64,000 bases of DNA from Neodontobutis hainanensis (lineage: Eukaryota > Chordata > Actinopteri > Gobiiformes > Odontobutidae): the NCBI GenBank assembly GCA_024349245.1, contig JALDNG010000106.1, forward strand, positions 755,001-819,000, in the 5' to 3' direction. Positions 1 through 14,046 of the stretch are shown here, piece by piece. The notes under the pieces are model-generated. The model saw only the letters and a list, made by a program, of their open reading frames with translations. It had not been told where the DNA came from and did no database searches. A program made the translations under genes and the position numbers. The first letter of the stretch is position 1; each line of letters opens with the position of its first letter.

Positions 1-1840
1 GGAAATTGGACAAATGCCAGAAATGAGCTGCTTGGAATGGATCATTAAAGCCCTGATAGAACAAATTATTTGGTAAAATAAATCTTTGAAAAACTCAAAC
101 TGATAAAGAGCCATACGGGTAAATAAAAAAAATAAAGATGATGTTGATTAAGTCAGCCATTTTTTATATTGTTCTTAGCAATGTTTAATTTGTATTTATC
201 TTATACTTGTGTAGCATTATTATTCTCCCTGTGTGATTTTAATTACTTTATTTATTTCTATATGTATGTACAACACGGGTAAAAAGGAGGAACAGAGTTG
301 CAATGCGTGTTACACCCCTTACAATCTTACTATGAGGCATTTAAAGCCTCATAGTAGTTTAAAGTACAAAACCAAGAAAACTAAGAAAAAATATTCTGAA
401 AACATGCCTTTGCCTGCATCCATAGTTTTGGTATTTATACTGTATATAGTTGTCTTTCATTCATAATTTGTTTGCAGAAACTCCCTGTCAACAGGAATCG
501 CAAGAACTATGAATACCTCCACCAGTGGCCACTCACAAACTTAAGCAGTTTAATTAGAAGTAGACATTTAATATCTGGACATAGTTTTAGGCATTGAACT
601 TTTAAAATGCTTTAGTTTACAGTGCCCACAATGTAAACAGGAGGAGAACACAAAGGATAATTGTCAAGAGAGACTTTTCCATGTTCCAAATAAGACAGCA
701 AATGTAAATGTAATTGAAAGGAATGTCATAAACCAAGGAACAAAAAAGTCTCAAAACATAATCCTGCTAAAATACCAGGTCCCAGTCTGTCTCTTCTAGC
801 AAGAATCAATGTCTAAACCCTCAAATGTTTTATAAAATATGACAGTACGCTCAGGTCACTTTGGTAATTGGGAACACCTTTGAGGACACTTCGGGATCTG
901 TCTGGGATGTGGAAGTTTTGAGTTTGGCTGCAGCGTCTGCTTGCTTGCTGTAAACGCTCACACGGTCACTGCCAGCCAACACATATGAATGCTCAGAGAG
1001 AAAAGACATAGTGACACATATTGACTTATGCTGGGGCTGGAGACAGTATTGATTTCTAAGTCTGAAATGCACAGACAGAGGCACACACACAGAGACAGGA
1101 GAGAGGGAGCATATTAATTCAGCACAGCAGCTACACTCCAGGCCTCATTACAATCACTTCTAACCACTTTCTAAAACTGTCCAGTTGTAAATAGTGCTAT
1201 TAAAATACCTGCATGCAAGGTTTTTGGGTCTTTTTTCCAAAGGCCTCTGTGTGTCAGACCACATACATTTGCAAAAAACATTACCAATATTACTGATTTT
1301 TTTTAATGTGGGTAAAAATATGTGTGTTCTATTCATATTCTTTATGTTTTGGTCCTGTTACATGCCTTTTGACTATTTGGTGTTCACTTTAAAATTTTAC
1401 TGTACCAGAGTTGGTTTGGAGAAACACTGAGGCCCACTTTTTTCAAGCAGTTTTGTTCTTGAATATTTCTGGTGCACTCTGAAGATTGGATGTCAATGCT
1501 GCATTCACACCCATCAGCACCAAGAGTATAATAAATCATCTTTAATATTTTATTGAACATAACATCAAAGTGTGTACCAGAGAAAGCTTTCATCCCCAGT
1601 AAATCTACAATTATGTCACAATCTGTTGGATTGATGCGTTCACGTCAGCCAGGGGACAGATTTTAATATTATTAACATAAGTATTTGCTGGGAGCACTGT
1701 AACTGACAGCCATGCATTTGTTTCATCAGAACAGAAAAGTTATGTTGATGTGACAGCTAACAATAACCAGGCTCACTGGAGTTACATGCCTCAGTGTCAA
1801 CGGAAGAGGACTATGTGCTTCTTCACTTGTCAGGGACAGA
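1..1840. other. Intergenic, nothing recognised
   Basis: AT-rich DNA with only short, unconvincing open frames on both strands. No repeat family, RNA gene or exon is recognised. Confidence 0.6.
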
Positions 1841-1967
<127 letters not shown>

Positions 1968-4900
1968 TTGCTTTATTTATTCAAAAAAAAGTTACAAGTA
2001 ATAATAAATGCATCAGCGACAATAATAAAACACTGCATGACTACATAACTTTTTTAGGTAAAATGCTATAATGATAGTATAGTAGCCTTCAATCCCAACA
2101 TGATTTCACAAGCCTCTGTATTCAGATATGTGTGTTATCTTTCCAAGCAGGAGCTGACACTCTGAGGCCTGTGTGCCCTGATGGCCTGTTTGACTTACGT
2201 CCTGTGGTGTAATGTTCACCTTGGTCAAGCACAGCGAGGTTAATGGCAGCCACATCAGCAGGTGACTTCAAAAGCGTTTAGTAGTTATAATTGATGATGC
2301 AATTACTGTCTGGATAAAGCCAAAGTCTGCTTCCCCTCTAGCATTGTGCCCACAGAGTCATACATCTTGCTGCAGGCCGGCCTTTTCCATAATATTTGTG
2401 TACGTCAGCTCCATGTTCAGAAAAATAAAAACATGTGTGCATTTATATAGGTGTAAATATCAATTTAGTTTTTACATTTCAAGTGTGTAGATACAAATGT
2501 GTGTGTGTATGTAATTCTAAACTGAAATAATGAATTACATTTCCTTCATTCATTTTGAGCCATGGTGAGAAAAGATTTCTGGTTGAGTACATGGTTGATG
2601 TTTGGCAAACCTGCAGATGGCCCTTTTACTCTGGATATGTACCGCTCTACTATGGCAACCCCAGCGGTCCATCAGGATATTACAATCAAACTCCCAATTG
2701 GCACGGCAACCATTCTCCATGTTCCTAGACTGCAATGTGTTAATGCATTTAAGGATAATTATTTCATATTTTCTTATTCAGTAATGCATTGGGGACGTTT
2801 GTCTGGCTGATAATAGACAAAATAAAACTATATGGAACCCTAATGGCAGCAACAAAATGCACAACACGGCTCAATGGAAATCTTTATGATCAAATATTTA
2901 TAATAATTAATGTGCACACAGTAGAAAAAATAATAATCTAAATAAAGCCACTGGACTTACTGGCTGAAGCTGAATCATGCTGGGTCAAACCTTGTCAAGT
3001 CACTCAGTGTTTGTTGATCTGGGTTGGATGATCCACTCTTTGCCTAATTAGAGGCTTGTTGGACCCCCCGGCCGGCGGCCACAGTATAAACACAACCTGT
3101 CTGCAGCGTGAGCGGTGTGTGTGAGTGGCACACGGTTCGCTCACAGCAGGAGGGGACTTTTACTGTTATTACCTGGGGGCCGTTATGCAGACAGATGCCT
3201 TCGCAGCAGGAGACCTTCGATTGGAATACACACATGTCCGTGCACAACGACCCATCTTCATTTGGCTCAGAGAACATCGCAGAAGTATAACATCACCGAG
3301 ATGTGTCGTTTAATAAAAGTGTAAGGACTTATTTAATGGAGAAAAATGCATTAACGGAACAAACACATAATAGGCCTTGGCCATTATCATAATCTTTCTT
3401 TCAACATGTATTTGAGGTGTGTTTAAGAGGAAGTGTGGTGCTAACAGACAAAATATAAATAAACAATGTTTGCTAGTTTGGAGTATTTGTATGTACCTTG
3501 ACCACTGTTGTGTTTTTCTTGCATATTATGGGATGTTTGATGGGAGAACAGTGTAAATTGCAATTTAATAACAAATATTGTTGGAATTGTTATTAAGTTT
3601 ATTTGTGTTTATGTAGTTTACAGATTGCTAAATAAAGACAAAGTAGTCATGGGAAAAATACAGCAGTTTGTAAAATGGTCTGACTTGGGCACAAACAGGT
3701 ATAAATTCTTGTGAAAGAATGCTTCTGTACAGAGACTGTACTTTTGTGAGAGTTTGAACTGTGCCCTCTCTCTGTAGACTATAGCTTAAATGTGAAGATA
3801 CAAACACAACTACAGAAAGAATGGTTAAAGAGTTTTTGATTTAGATTTTGTAGCAGCAAATCAACAGCAATGTAGAGTATGGTTTGACCTCTAAGAGTCA
3901 TGTGAGTTCTTGCATTTGGTTTGGTATTATCCTGTTCAGTGAATCCTCAGGAGAAGCGGAGAGATGGAAAGACGTGAATGGGAATATGTTGGAGGGGTCA
4001 CTCTTTATATTTGAACTTGACATTTAATAAATGCTTAAGTGTGGCTATATTTACAGGCCGGATACAGCTGGTCTAGAACCAGATACATTTAGTAATTTTC
4101 TCTTTTATTTTATTTTACTTAAAATGGTGGCCCTATTAAACTACCTGAATGATGTTCTTGTCTCAATCACCTACGGGGATTCACACGCTGGTTTATGAAG
4201 GACATTGTGTAGTGCATTTATAGAGCAGAGGGCTGAATGGTGCCTAAAGGTTATTCTATCTATGGTTATTGTCGAAACAGAAATCACTTTGTCTCATAAA
4301 GACTTCTTCTTTCTTCTTTTCAGTGTAACTAAGCATAAAGCTGAATATTTTGAGGAAATTATGAGTATTAAATAGTAAGGTATAATCTAAGTATATAAAA
4401 GCTTTGGCAAATCATAAAGGACTACGCACTGAATTGAACAGTGCCCTCTAGCTCTGTTCATGTAACTCATTCTGAAAGACACAGAGGAAGTTAGAAAAGT
4501 GTAAATACCCCAACCAACATGTCAGGAAGTCCAAGCCCATATCTGAAACCGTGACAGGTTGCCACGTTAAGAAAAATATAATCAAGATGAAGCAAGCGAT
4601 TCATATCAAAACCTCTGTGCTCTTTCCACATAACCACCTCTCCCTCCCTGTCTCATTTCTCACATAATTCTGTTACTGTGTGCCAAGAGGAGACATCAAT
4701 TTCTCTGCCACGGAGAATTGCAAATGAGCTCAGAGTTAGCACTTGAGGAGATGGGAGGAGACAGAAGAAGAGATAAGCTGATGAGAGTATTTGAATTAGG
4801 CCAGACTCGTAGTGGGAGAAAAACAATGCTTGGAAATTTGAGAGATTTCCGCTGACAAATTGGGCTTTTCCAGTGTTTGTGAGTGACACTTTGTATCCGC

Positions 4901-7900
4901 CGAGCAAGCTGTGGTGCATTTATTTTAGTTTAAACACACATATTGGCCTCGCAGGATCACTTGGTTAAAAAATAAGGGTTGGGCCATAAACGAATACACT
5001 GTATATGACAAAATGTATTGCAAATACACAAAAATTAAGAAATAGATAAATGGGTTTATTCGCTAAAGCTAAATATTTGGCAAGACATTTTTATTTATTG
5101 ATAAGTTAAGGCACACAGGCGTATTGTGCATTGTACCAAGTTAGGAAAAAACTGTAAGGCAACCCATTTATAGAATTTAGTAGATGGCAAATTTACAGCA
5201 GATACAACAGATTTACAGCTTTTGATACAAAAAATCTGTCAGCTGACAAAACGTAAGAAATTTTCATTGTTTTGTCATTTCCATGCAGTTACTTGGGCTT
5301 GATTTTCATGTTGCTGATCAGTTGGGGTGCCTTGGTGTCTTACTTGTGTACTGTATAAGTGAGAATCTCAGGTTTGTTGAGTCTATTTGTTTCCTGTCTG
5401 TCATCACTGTCGGTGTTTAAAAAATGACAAAAATAAAATAGATTTAATAAACACTGCTCATTAGTCGATTTTTCTGAAGTACAATATATTCAACAAAAAT
5501 GTGTTGCATCTGCTTTAGTATAATTTTTTAGTTGGAATGTACCAGCATCTTGTAAATGTATGAGGGGGCCACTAAGGGTACACTGAATTTATAAAGTAAC
5601 CTGCATTCCACCATTGTTGTTGTTAAAATAGTAAAAAAAAAAAAAAAAAAAAAGTAGAGGCTCAAATCAAACCTCATTAATCCACTACATTGTTTTTCCA
5701 CTTTGCCTTTCGCAGTTCTCGCACATATAAAATGAAAACACTCACAAAGGTGTTAAAGCCACAGTAATCCTCGATCTAAGCACTGTGTTGCTCACCGCCT
5801 GTTTAGCCTAACACCGCCTCCTTTTAATATTTCAACGCTTTTCCTCATTTGGCTCCACAAAGGCCAGACAGGGACAGATTAAATTTCAAGCATAAATAAA
5901 TATTGAGAAAAGGTCACCTCTCCATCTGTTATTTGTGCAACCTCTAAAAGTAATTACATACAGAATGGTGTCGGCGAAAGCTGTTTGTGTGCGTTCGTTG
6001 TCTAAACAGCATATCTCCCGGAGCTCATTTCATATCCACCTGAGGACGCAGCAGCCGTAAACAGGTGAGGTAAACAAGTGGAAATAAATACTAAGTTAGA
6101 TTTCTTGCACATTTCTAAAACAGGGTAATTTTAAATAATGCTGCAACTGTGGGAATATTGTAAAATTATGTTTTAAAGTTATGGTATTTCTGAAATTATT
6201 ATTAAGGCTCAAACACACAAACAACATTCTGGTTTAGATTAGCTTTAGTCAAACTAAGAACAACTTGGGGAACTTGATTTAATCTAGATTTTATGGTTCG
6301 CGGTCCCTTAAAATGTAGCTCTACCTGAGTCCCTCGGACAGAAAAAAATGCTCTTTTAAAGATTGCCAGAGAAATATAATGTGATAACATATGTTGGTAG
6401 TTTTATTTTTTAATAAATGTCATTATTAACTTAATTTTTTTTTTTTTTATTGTCACAAACCTATTTTTTTTTTTTACTATTATTTGCCAAAGGTGATATC
6501 AGTCAAAACAAACGTGAGTGGCTGTGACCAATTAGGACCACTAAAATAAAAATAATTTTTTTTAAGTTGCTTGTAAAAAAATTGCTCCACCTGGGTCCTT
6601 AAAACACAAAAAACTGGGTTTAAATGATTGCCATAGAAACAAGAAGAATCTATTTTTTAAAGGCATTTTTAAGACTTGAATTATTAGTTGTTTGGTTCAT
6701 TGTAGTTTATTAAATCCAAGTTATAGTGAATTAAAGTCAATTTGAAGGATGTAAGATAAAACATATGTGATCTGCCTTAAATGTGTTATCTAATGTCCGT
6801 TTTATCTGTTGTTTAGTTTTATGTGTGTTTTATGTATATTTATTTTTTTAAATATACTTATGTTGACAAATATTTTATCATAAGCAAATTGATTGGTTTT
6901 CCAGCACAATGGCAAATTTGGCACATTTATTAAATTTTTTTGTTTTATGATGTAGTTATTCATATTTTATCTTTTTTTTTACTTTGATTTTACTGCTTTC
7001 TTACAGTATCTTGTTGTGGATTTGCAATATAGACAATACCTTTAATAAATATATATATTTTATTGAAAAGCAACATTTTTCTTTTTTCTTTTTTGTAAAT
7101 GGATAACCCATGGGGTGCAGATGTATTTTTTTTCTTTTGCAAAACCTGTTGGGTATATAGTATTATTAGTTTCAGGTGCACTGAGTTGTACTGTTCAAAA
7201 GGCTTAGGTGCATTCTTTTCTTTGGCATCCATCTCACCTGCAGGAGCGACAGCAGCATTTCTCTCACTGCTGCTTGACCTTTGTTGGATCTTTCCCAGGT
7301 TTGAAGAGACATTCAGTGACAATAATAAACATAACTGTTTTCAATTCCTGTCAAAATGAAACCAGTTTAAACATTTTTTATTTGAATTTGAGGTGTACAG
7401 TTGTAAAGGTTACAGGAGAAACTATTGTGAGTATGAATGAATGAATGTATGTATTAATTAGATCCAGACATTTCCAGAAGGAAATGTATGCAAATATTTC
7501 CAGCTGACAGTAAATATATAAAGGACATATGTTCCAACAAGGCTGTAGAACCAGATCCCATGAAGGCATATGTAATGATGGCTGCATTATACATGATATA
7601 CTGTAGCCGGGTGCTCCCTGCAGCACAGCATCGCGTGCTTGCTTCCTTTTAGGAGAGCCAGCAGAAAGAGGTCAAACGTGACAACGGGCGAAGGCAAGTG
7701 ATGGCACTGAGCACCACACTGCACTTTGAACAGAGAACACATACTGGAGAGAGGAAGACACTCACTCTGGGGACTTAAAGGCCAGGTGCTTTTGTCTGTT
7801 CTTATGTAGCCTGTAACTTTAGATTCAGCTCTTTTCAATATAATTTTTTTTATAGAATTAAATAAAAAAAATGAAATACTTTTTATTCTGGCACAAAAGA

Positions 7901-9913
7901 GTAGTACAGAAAAGTGAGTATATTTGAGTAGTAAAAAAAATGTTTAAAACAGTACACACAATACAGAAATTCTGGATAACTAACTTGGCTTTGAAACTTG
8001 ATAAAACATGATCAAATATCCAAATAATGTCTTTCTTCAGAAAAGTAACAACCCAAACTTTCTGCACTTTTGGTTTTTGGATTGACATGAAAGTCTAACC
8101 TAACAATTTATGTGAGACTTAGAACCAATACACCAAAACAGGGAAAATTACCATTGTATTTTGTACTAAAGATGACCCAAAATGGAAAGCACAGATAAAT
8201 AGCTGATAAAAAAACTTTAAAAACTGTTTGCTGTGAATGCCTCAATGGAGTCAATGCAAGAGTGCTTCTGCCATTTAAGATGTATTTATTTTTTTCTCTT
8301 TACACTTAGATTGGGCTTGTTGCTTGTTGATTATTCAACCAGGACCAGTTTTGTTATGTTTTTTTTTATTTCTGATTGTTTGGATTTGATCTGGGAGGGC
8401 TGGTTATGCCCACATTCAAAATTTAATAAAACAAATATCTGATACATGGGGCTTATGTATGAGTGTCTGACAGTTCCGGATCACGGTCTTAAAACCTGAG
8501 CCATCTGTGCCAAACTCTAATGTGCAGCAGCTTGTCATAAACTCTTTGTTGGCCTCAGAGCCTTGGAAGCACCAGGCTAATAACACCAGTGTTGTTAAAA
8601 TTTACTGTGTTTCTTCTTGCCTGCGTCACATCCCACTCTGATCCGAGTAAATCAACCCTTGCAGCGACATAAAACCCCATCTCAAAGTGAATGGGCCAAT
8701 GATGTCAATCTTTCAGTCTGAGGGGTTCCTACTGTATCACCGCCAGTCTGTCTCCAGTTTGCCCCAATGGCCTCCTCACACTTCATCTAATAACGGGAAT
8801 TTACTGTCTTTTTTTCCCCTTCTCGTTTACTTGGTGAGATAAACAGGCGATTGATGAATCAGGCGTAATGCACAGGCTTACGGGCACGGCCAGCATGCAG
8901 CCCACAGTAAATATGTGCAGACAGGATCGGATTTCTGCATTAGCCGCGAGGAGATGCATTTATTTGCCTCTCGCCAGACTATAACAGCACTGAGCTTCAA
9001 TTATCACGTCTGAGAGGTACTGATAATACATGCAAACGGCACCACTCCCAACCATTAGCAGCGCGTATATTCAGTTTGCTTTTCACACTGTCTGAAACTG
9101 CAATTCATTTAACTATGTGTGTGACATCGATTGCAGGGAGATTATTTTTTGTGTGTGGGATAATGAGTGTTTGTTATATGTGAACGTCTGCACCAACAAG
9201 CCTCAACGTGCAAGGTTACAAATATTTTATAGTTTCCGCTGTCATTGCCTCTAATCACAATAACATCATCAACTCCAGGCGACAGTAAATGTGTAATAAA
9301 TTTGCATCATGCTTTGAGCAGCCTCACTTTTTCAAGCCAGGTTTCTGTTTTACATGAAGAACATTACCCATTTATGAAGGTTAATAAGCTCCAGGCCAAT
9401 GTGTAATTTGAAAAGTAGAAATAAAATTTTCAAAAATGTCATTTTTCAACTATTGGCCTTAGGACTCCTGCTCTGACTCAGAGCGTCATACTTCATAGAA
9501 ATTGTACTTGGGATGAAATATGTAAAATCGAAAAGTGAGCCCTGTGACTACTCAATTTGTGACAACGTGTAAAACATATTTTCTTTTAGTGAATCACTTT
9601 TTCTAACCAAAAATACATATCATAATAATATGTTTAATATGTGAACCACACCAATTTTATAATCCAACTAAGTATTTTAAGTGATCTTTCAGTCTAGCAT
9701 ATAATTGAACTTTTAAATTAACATAGACAGGACTCAGTGAAGAAAAAAATGAGCCCAAATTTTAACAGTACACTTTTACCTTTCATAACGTAGACTACAG
9801 CACTCAGAGATGGCTCTGTAAACACTTTAACATTACGTCTTCTTTTTACGTGAGCTATATCAATACATTGGCATGCCTTGCAGCTAGAAATGTCCAAACA
9901 AAATAGTTGCTTT
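1968..9913. other. Intergenic, AT-rich; no gene recognised
   Basis: It contains an A21 run at 5633-5653 and several T- or A-rich runs near 6.4-7.2 kb. No open frame shows a known domain. The part from about 8.47 to 9.11 kb is less AT-biased and more complex than its surroundings (see findings). Confidence 0.55.
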
Positions 9914-9926
9914 AATATTGTTTGTG

Positions 9927-9960
<34 letters not shown>

Positions 9961-9973
9961 CACAAACAATATT
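9914..9973. repeat. 60 bp perfect palindrome with AT-microsatellite centre
   Basis: A 15-base arm AATATTGTTTGTGTT (9914-9928) is followed by about 30 bases of alternating AT and the exact reverse complement AACACAAACAATATT (9959-9973). On either strand it could fold into a long hairpin. A second, shorter AT run follows at 9978-9992. Confidence 0.95.
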
Positions 9974-9992
9974 GGAGTATATATATATATAT

Positions 9993-10175
9993 GCGTTGGA
10001 GAAGGGGTTTTACAGAAAAAAAAACTCCCGGACACTGATTCACTCTTCATTTGTATATTTATTTGAACAAAGTTTTGGTCAATCTGACCTTCATCAGGTT
10101 TGAGTGCAGCCCATTGAACTCCACTTTGTTGTATGTGCAGGTGGTGCCCCCCAACACTATCCAATCTGTGTTTAA
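9993..10175 (-). repeat. Probable interspersed-repeat tail (retroelement-like)
   Basis: Read on the - strand this contains CTGATGAAGGTCAGATTGAC followed by an AAAACTTTGTTC-type stretch. The pattern 'CTGATGAAGG..(A)GACCGAAAC' recurs at the ends of abundant vertebrate retroelement copies. The family (possibly Penelope-like) is from memory and unproven. It adjoins the AT palindrome, and AT-rich simple repeats often flank such tails. Confidence 0.4.
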
Positions 10176-11499
10176 TGACAATATTTTTTAAACAATTCAT
10201 AAACAAAAAACACAAAAAGCACACACAACAGGTATAACACATGTAACATATCAATTAAAATGGCATCAGTATTTTTTCCCTGCATTTTACGAACCCTAAC
10301 CTATTTTAATAAAATAAAGGTTGGATATTTAAAATGAATCTTATAAAAACTTAAAGAAAACCCACCCATAATAAAACTTGTTGATCAAATAAAAAAAATA
10401 AAAAAAATAAAATAAATAAAAATAAAAAAATCATGAAGCAATGTAAGTAATTCTTGTATTTTCCACAAGTTTAAAAAAAAAAAAAACTTCCAAAAATATG
10501 TAAAAATGCAACCATTTGTGTATTTTTTACTTTTTAAAACTCAAGTTATATGTTTCTCTTATTGTTGTTGCTGTTATGGAAAAGGCCGAGCCGAGTCAGC
10601 AGCTCAGCCACAGTGCCATGCCTCAGCCCAGCTTCAGGAGTCCCTCCCCCCCACCCTCTCCCCACTCCCTCACTAGCTGTCAGCCCTGAATTGTGTTTTG
10701 ATGTTTCTTCAGACTCACAATTGAGCTCCATTCTCAGCAGCCAAAACAGACATTTGTCAATTCACATGCATCAGGGCACTTTTCTTCCCCTTCCTCTCTG
10801 CCGCCACCACTTCCTCTCTCAGCTGTGTCTTCCCCACTTTTAAGTGTGGCTCTGCATTGGCCAACATCAATCGCGTATGAGGATGTGAGTGGCCACGAGC
10901 CCCCCTGCTATGAGCGGTGTCACATGTGATTACCATTATTTATAAAACTCACTCAGGCTCGGTTGCGCAGCCGCCCTCTCCCGGCCCTTGGCCCTGCACA
11001 CTACAGTCAATATTTGCACGCAATCCTGAACTGTTGAGAGTTTCCATGGTGGTGAGAGCCTCCATTACATGAAATATTCAGGCCGCGCGGAGACTCCCAT
11101 GAGGCCCAGCGCAGGGTTTTTACTCCGATTTGATTATATGACATGATTTTTTCATGAGCCATGACAGTCCTGTTGAATTAGAGTCAGCGCAGGATCCTTG
11201 TGATAGTCACGGAAGCCAAAGAGGAGGAAGAGGAGCATGTCTTCTTCCTCTCTGCATCTTAAAGTGATTCTGAATAAAGACAAGGCAATTTATTACTAAA
11301 ACAGAAAAGGCATCTAGTGCTTGTGGAATCAAAGTGTGATTAGATAATAGAAAACACTTTTGGTCTTTTAACAGTCTTATAATTACATTTTTATGCTTAA
11401 TTCTAGATGCACTTTTGTGGTTCTGTGTAGTAATTTTTGTAAAGCCTCAACCAAAAAGAGAAACTACAATCCTACAAAAACTTTACAAACTATAATGAT
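10176..11499. other. Intergenic; A-rich patch and a GC-richer stretch
   Basis: An A-rich (AAAAT)n-like patch lies at 10386-10430. From about 10.56 to 11.23 kb the composition becomes GC-richer and non-repetitive, with no coding signal on either strand. It is a candidate regulatory or conserved non-coding block (see findings). Confidence 0.5.
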
Positions 11500-11715
11500 C
11501 TTTTTGTACTCCTAGGCACTCAAAGCGCTTTACATACATTAAGCTATTAACCAGTGTTACAGAACATCACTGTGTAGGTTAAGTGTCTTGCCCAAGGACA
11601 GTATGTGGGGAGAGCAGGATATTATGATGTTTTTGGGATGCTTCTAGTGGGAATTGAACCACCCACCCGCCGGTCAAAAGACAACCGCTCTACCCACTGA
11701 GCTACTGCCACTGAC
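11500..11715 (-). mobile_element. tRNA-derived SINE, minus strand
   Basis: Read on the - strand it starts with a tRNA-like head: box A in GGCAGTAGCTCAGTGGGTAG and box B in GGTTCAATTCCC. The body then contains the reverse complement of AAGTGTCTTGCCCAAGGACA, a block shared with the copies at 14463 and 24735, and ends near an AAAGCGCTTT motif. Box A, box B and the shared body mark a teleost tRNA-SINE family. It is diverged and inactive. Confidence 0.75.
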
Positions 11716-13080
11716 TTACCTCCATTAGTTCAACAGTTGTGCTGTATGTTGTTACAGTGGTTTCAAGTATCAATGCTTACATGGTTTTGTTGCCCAACTG
11801 TCCACAGATTGTATTACAATTTTCTTTATCTAATGTTGTTTTACATACAATGATCTAAATATGATGTATGCAGCTTGTGCAACCAGCAAATAAAATTAGC
11901 CCTTACTTCAAACACACAACTTAACATTCCCCTAAAACCAACTAAAGGGTTATTTTAAGAACACATTAAATAAACATGTTATTTTCCAGGGTTTAATTAA
12001 TGTTAATAGTTAACACTGCTATTTCAAAACAGACCTGTGTCATAACTATATGTTTGACCTGAGTCTGTGCCTAATAAAGCAGTATGTATTGTACAGATTA
12101 CTATAGTAGTGCCTGTGTGAACTATCTGTAGGGATTTTCCATAATGCTAATGCTGTGATTCACTTGATATCATTAAGATAATTCCCTCTAAGTAGTGTGG
12201 TCTATCAAGGACTAACTGCTTGCTCAAATGGTCAGACTGAGAACATGGGCACACAAGGGAATTTACAAGATAAAAAAAGAAGAGAAAAAAGTCTGATGCA
12301 TAATGAAGTATTTGATGATAACAGCAGTGCCAGACAGTTCTGGTATTATGAGCGTAAAATGATCATTAGAGACCACTAATGGTAGAATTAGTCAGGCTAC
12401 CACACACAAACACGGCCCATGGTAAACCGCCTCCATGACCATGTTTAGACCCAGAACTATATCAAAGATCGGCACAAGCATGTTTCACATTTGGAATCAA
12501 ACTAAATCAAATGAAACAAACTAAAGTAAATGTGAAAGGACATAATTAACAATCACAGTAATGTTTGATTCCACTTGTATGCTGGTTTTAATAATGCACA
12601 TATGCCACTGAAAAGCACCCAGATGCATCCAAGTCCAATCATTGCTCTGCACTGTTATATTCACGGGTCTTCATTTTGTTGTAAAAATAAGTTGTCTTGT
12701 TTTTGAAATAATAGGCAATAGGTAAAAAAAAACAACTTATAAACAGGAGACATGCCAAAACCAAAAATGAACAAAATAATGCTTAAATGGGACAATAGGG
12801 TTTTTATGATTCATGTGGCCTTTGATTGTTAGAGTTTGACACAGATTTTGTAGAAGCTGTTTACTCAGGTTTTGACTTCCATATAAATATGTTTTCCTAC
12901 TAAGCTCGAGTTATGAAGAGCTGCTGTCATATTCCCAGACAGTGTGAGTCTGCTCTGTACAAGGACAAGTCAGGGTCATGCTCAACCCCTGCCTTTGGTC
13001 CAGTGCACCACATGATTGTCAGCCATGTCCAGCGTTGTCAATTTGGACTTTCTGATTCACCTCAACTCACATATAAACAA

Positions 13081-13083
<3 letters not shown>
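11716..13083. other. Intergenic, nothing recognised
   Basis: AT-rich DNA. No repeat family or gene is recognised; a few short open frames look random. Confidence 0.55.
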
Positions 13084-13142
<59 letters not shown>

Positions 13143-13145
13143 TCA

Positions 13146-13212
<67 letters not shown>
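13084..13212. repeat. Interrupted CA microsatellite
   Basis: Two long pure CA blocks (about 13084-13138 and 13150-13212) are separated by a short CTCACTCACTCAC interruption. Alternating CA of this length can adopt Z-DNA and is usually polymorphic. Confidence 0.97.
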
Positions 13213-13217
<5 letters not shown>

Positions 13218-13864
13218 GTGGCAGAGTCAGAGTGATGGGAAGTGATTATTGGCTCCTGGCTTTAACACACTCAATCCTGGCTTCCAAAGCATAGAGCTGT
13301 TTCTACGTGACCCAGGTGGAAACGATTTGATTGGTCCAACTCCAGAGACGTGCACAAAATGACTGCACTGTGGGAATATTTATATATGACAGATACACAA
13401 AGATTGGCAAGAAAACTTGATCAAAAATGGAAATAGTTTCTTTTCAGTGCATGACTAATTGCTTTTTTTTTTAATGGCTACAGACCATAATACTTTGACA
13501 ATGCAGAGAAAAATAAATGCAAATTCATGCAAACTATGCTGACTAAAGTTTCATTTAGCTCTGAAAAAGTTTAGTGGAAATCTTGTGTGTGTATGTGAAA
13601 CAATTCCTTGTGTCTGAATCCTTTACTGATTTCTTAAAGTATTTTACCAGATTACTAAGTATCCTGTTATTAAGGCATTTCTGGGTAAAGGTTCTGAACT
13701 AAAAAGGCTATATTGCAGTTTTCCTTTCTAATTCCTGTATTTTTAGGATACCAAATATTTATTGACATTTCTTACATCACAATCCATCTCTGTTTCTATA
13801 AATAGAAATGTGTGCTCAATGCGATTAAATTAAATGCACCACATTTGTTGGACATTAAAACAAC

Positions 13865-14046
13865 AATTCCTAGTTGGCAGCCACACCAGAGGGCGCAAAG
13901 CATGTTTTTGATGTTGGAGACCTGGAGGAAACCCACTCAAGCAAGGGGAAGACATGCAAACTCTAAACTGAAAGGTCCCGTCTAACCCGGGAGTAAACCC
14001 TGGCCTGCTGAGAGGCGTGCGTGCTAACCACTGGGCCACTGTGCCG
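13865..14046 (-). mobile_element. Degenerate SINE-like fragment, minus strand (head)
   Basis: Read on the - strand it gives GGCACAGTGGCCCAGTGGTTAG, a tRNA-like box A, then GGTTTACTCCCGGG near box B. These are followed by AGTTTGCATGTCTTCCCC and GTGGGTTTCCTCC, the order seen in a very common fish repeat (head, 'TTTGCATGTTCTCCCC', 'GTGGGTTTCCTCC'). Related decayed parts occur at 34627-34752, 54028-54170 and 61970-62075. Confidence 0.7.

Noticed and set aside
9718..10254. 178-codon open frame on the - strand
   Set aside because: It runs through the AT microsatellite palindrome and a retroelement-like tail; the peptide has IYIYIY runs and no known domain.
12913..13245. Open frames encoding long His-Thr repeats
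   Set aside because: They are the CA microsatellite read as protein; no gene context.
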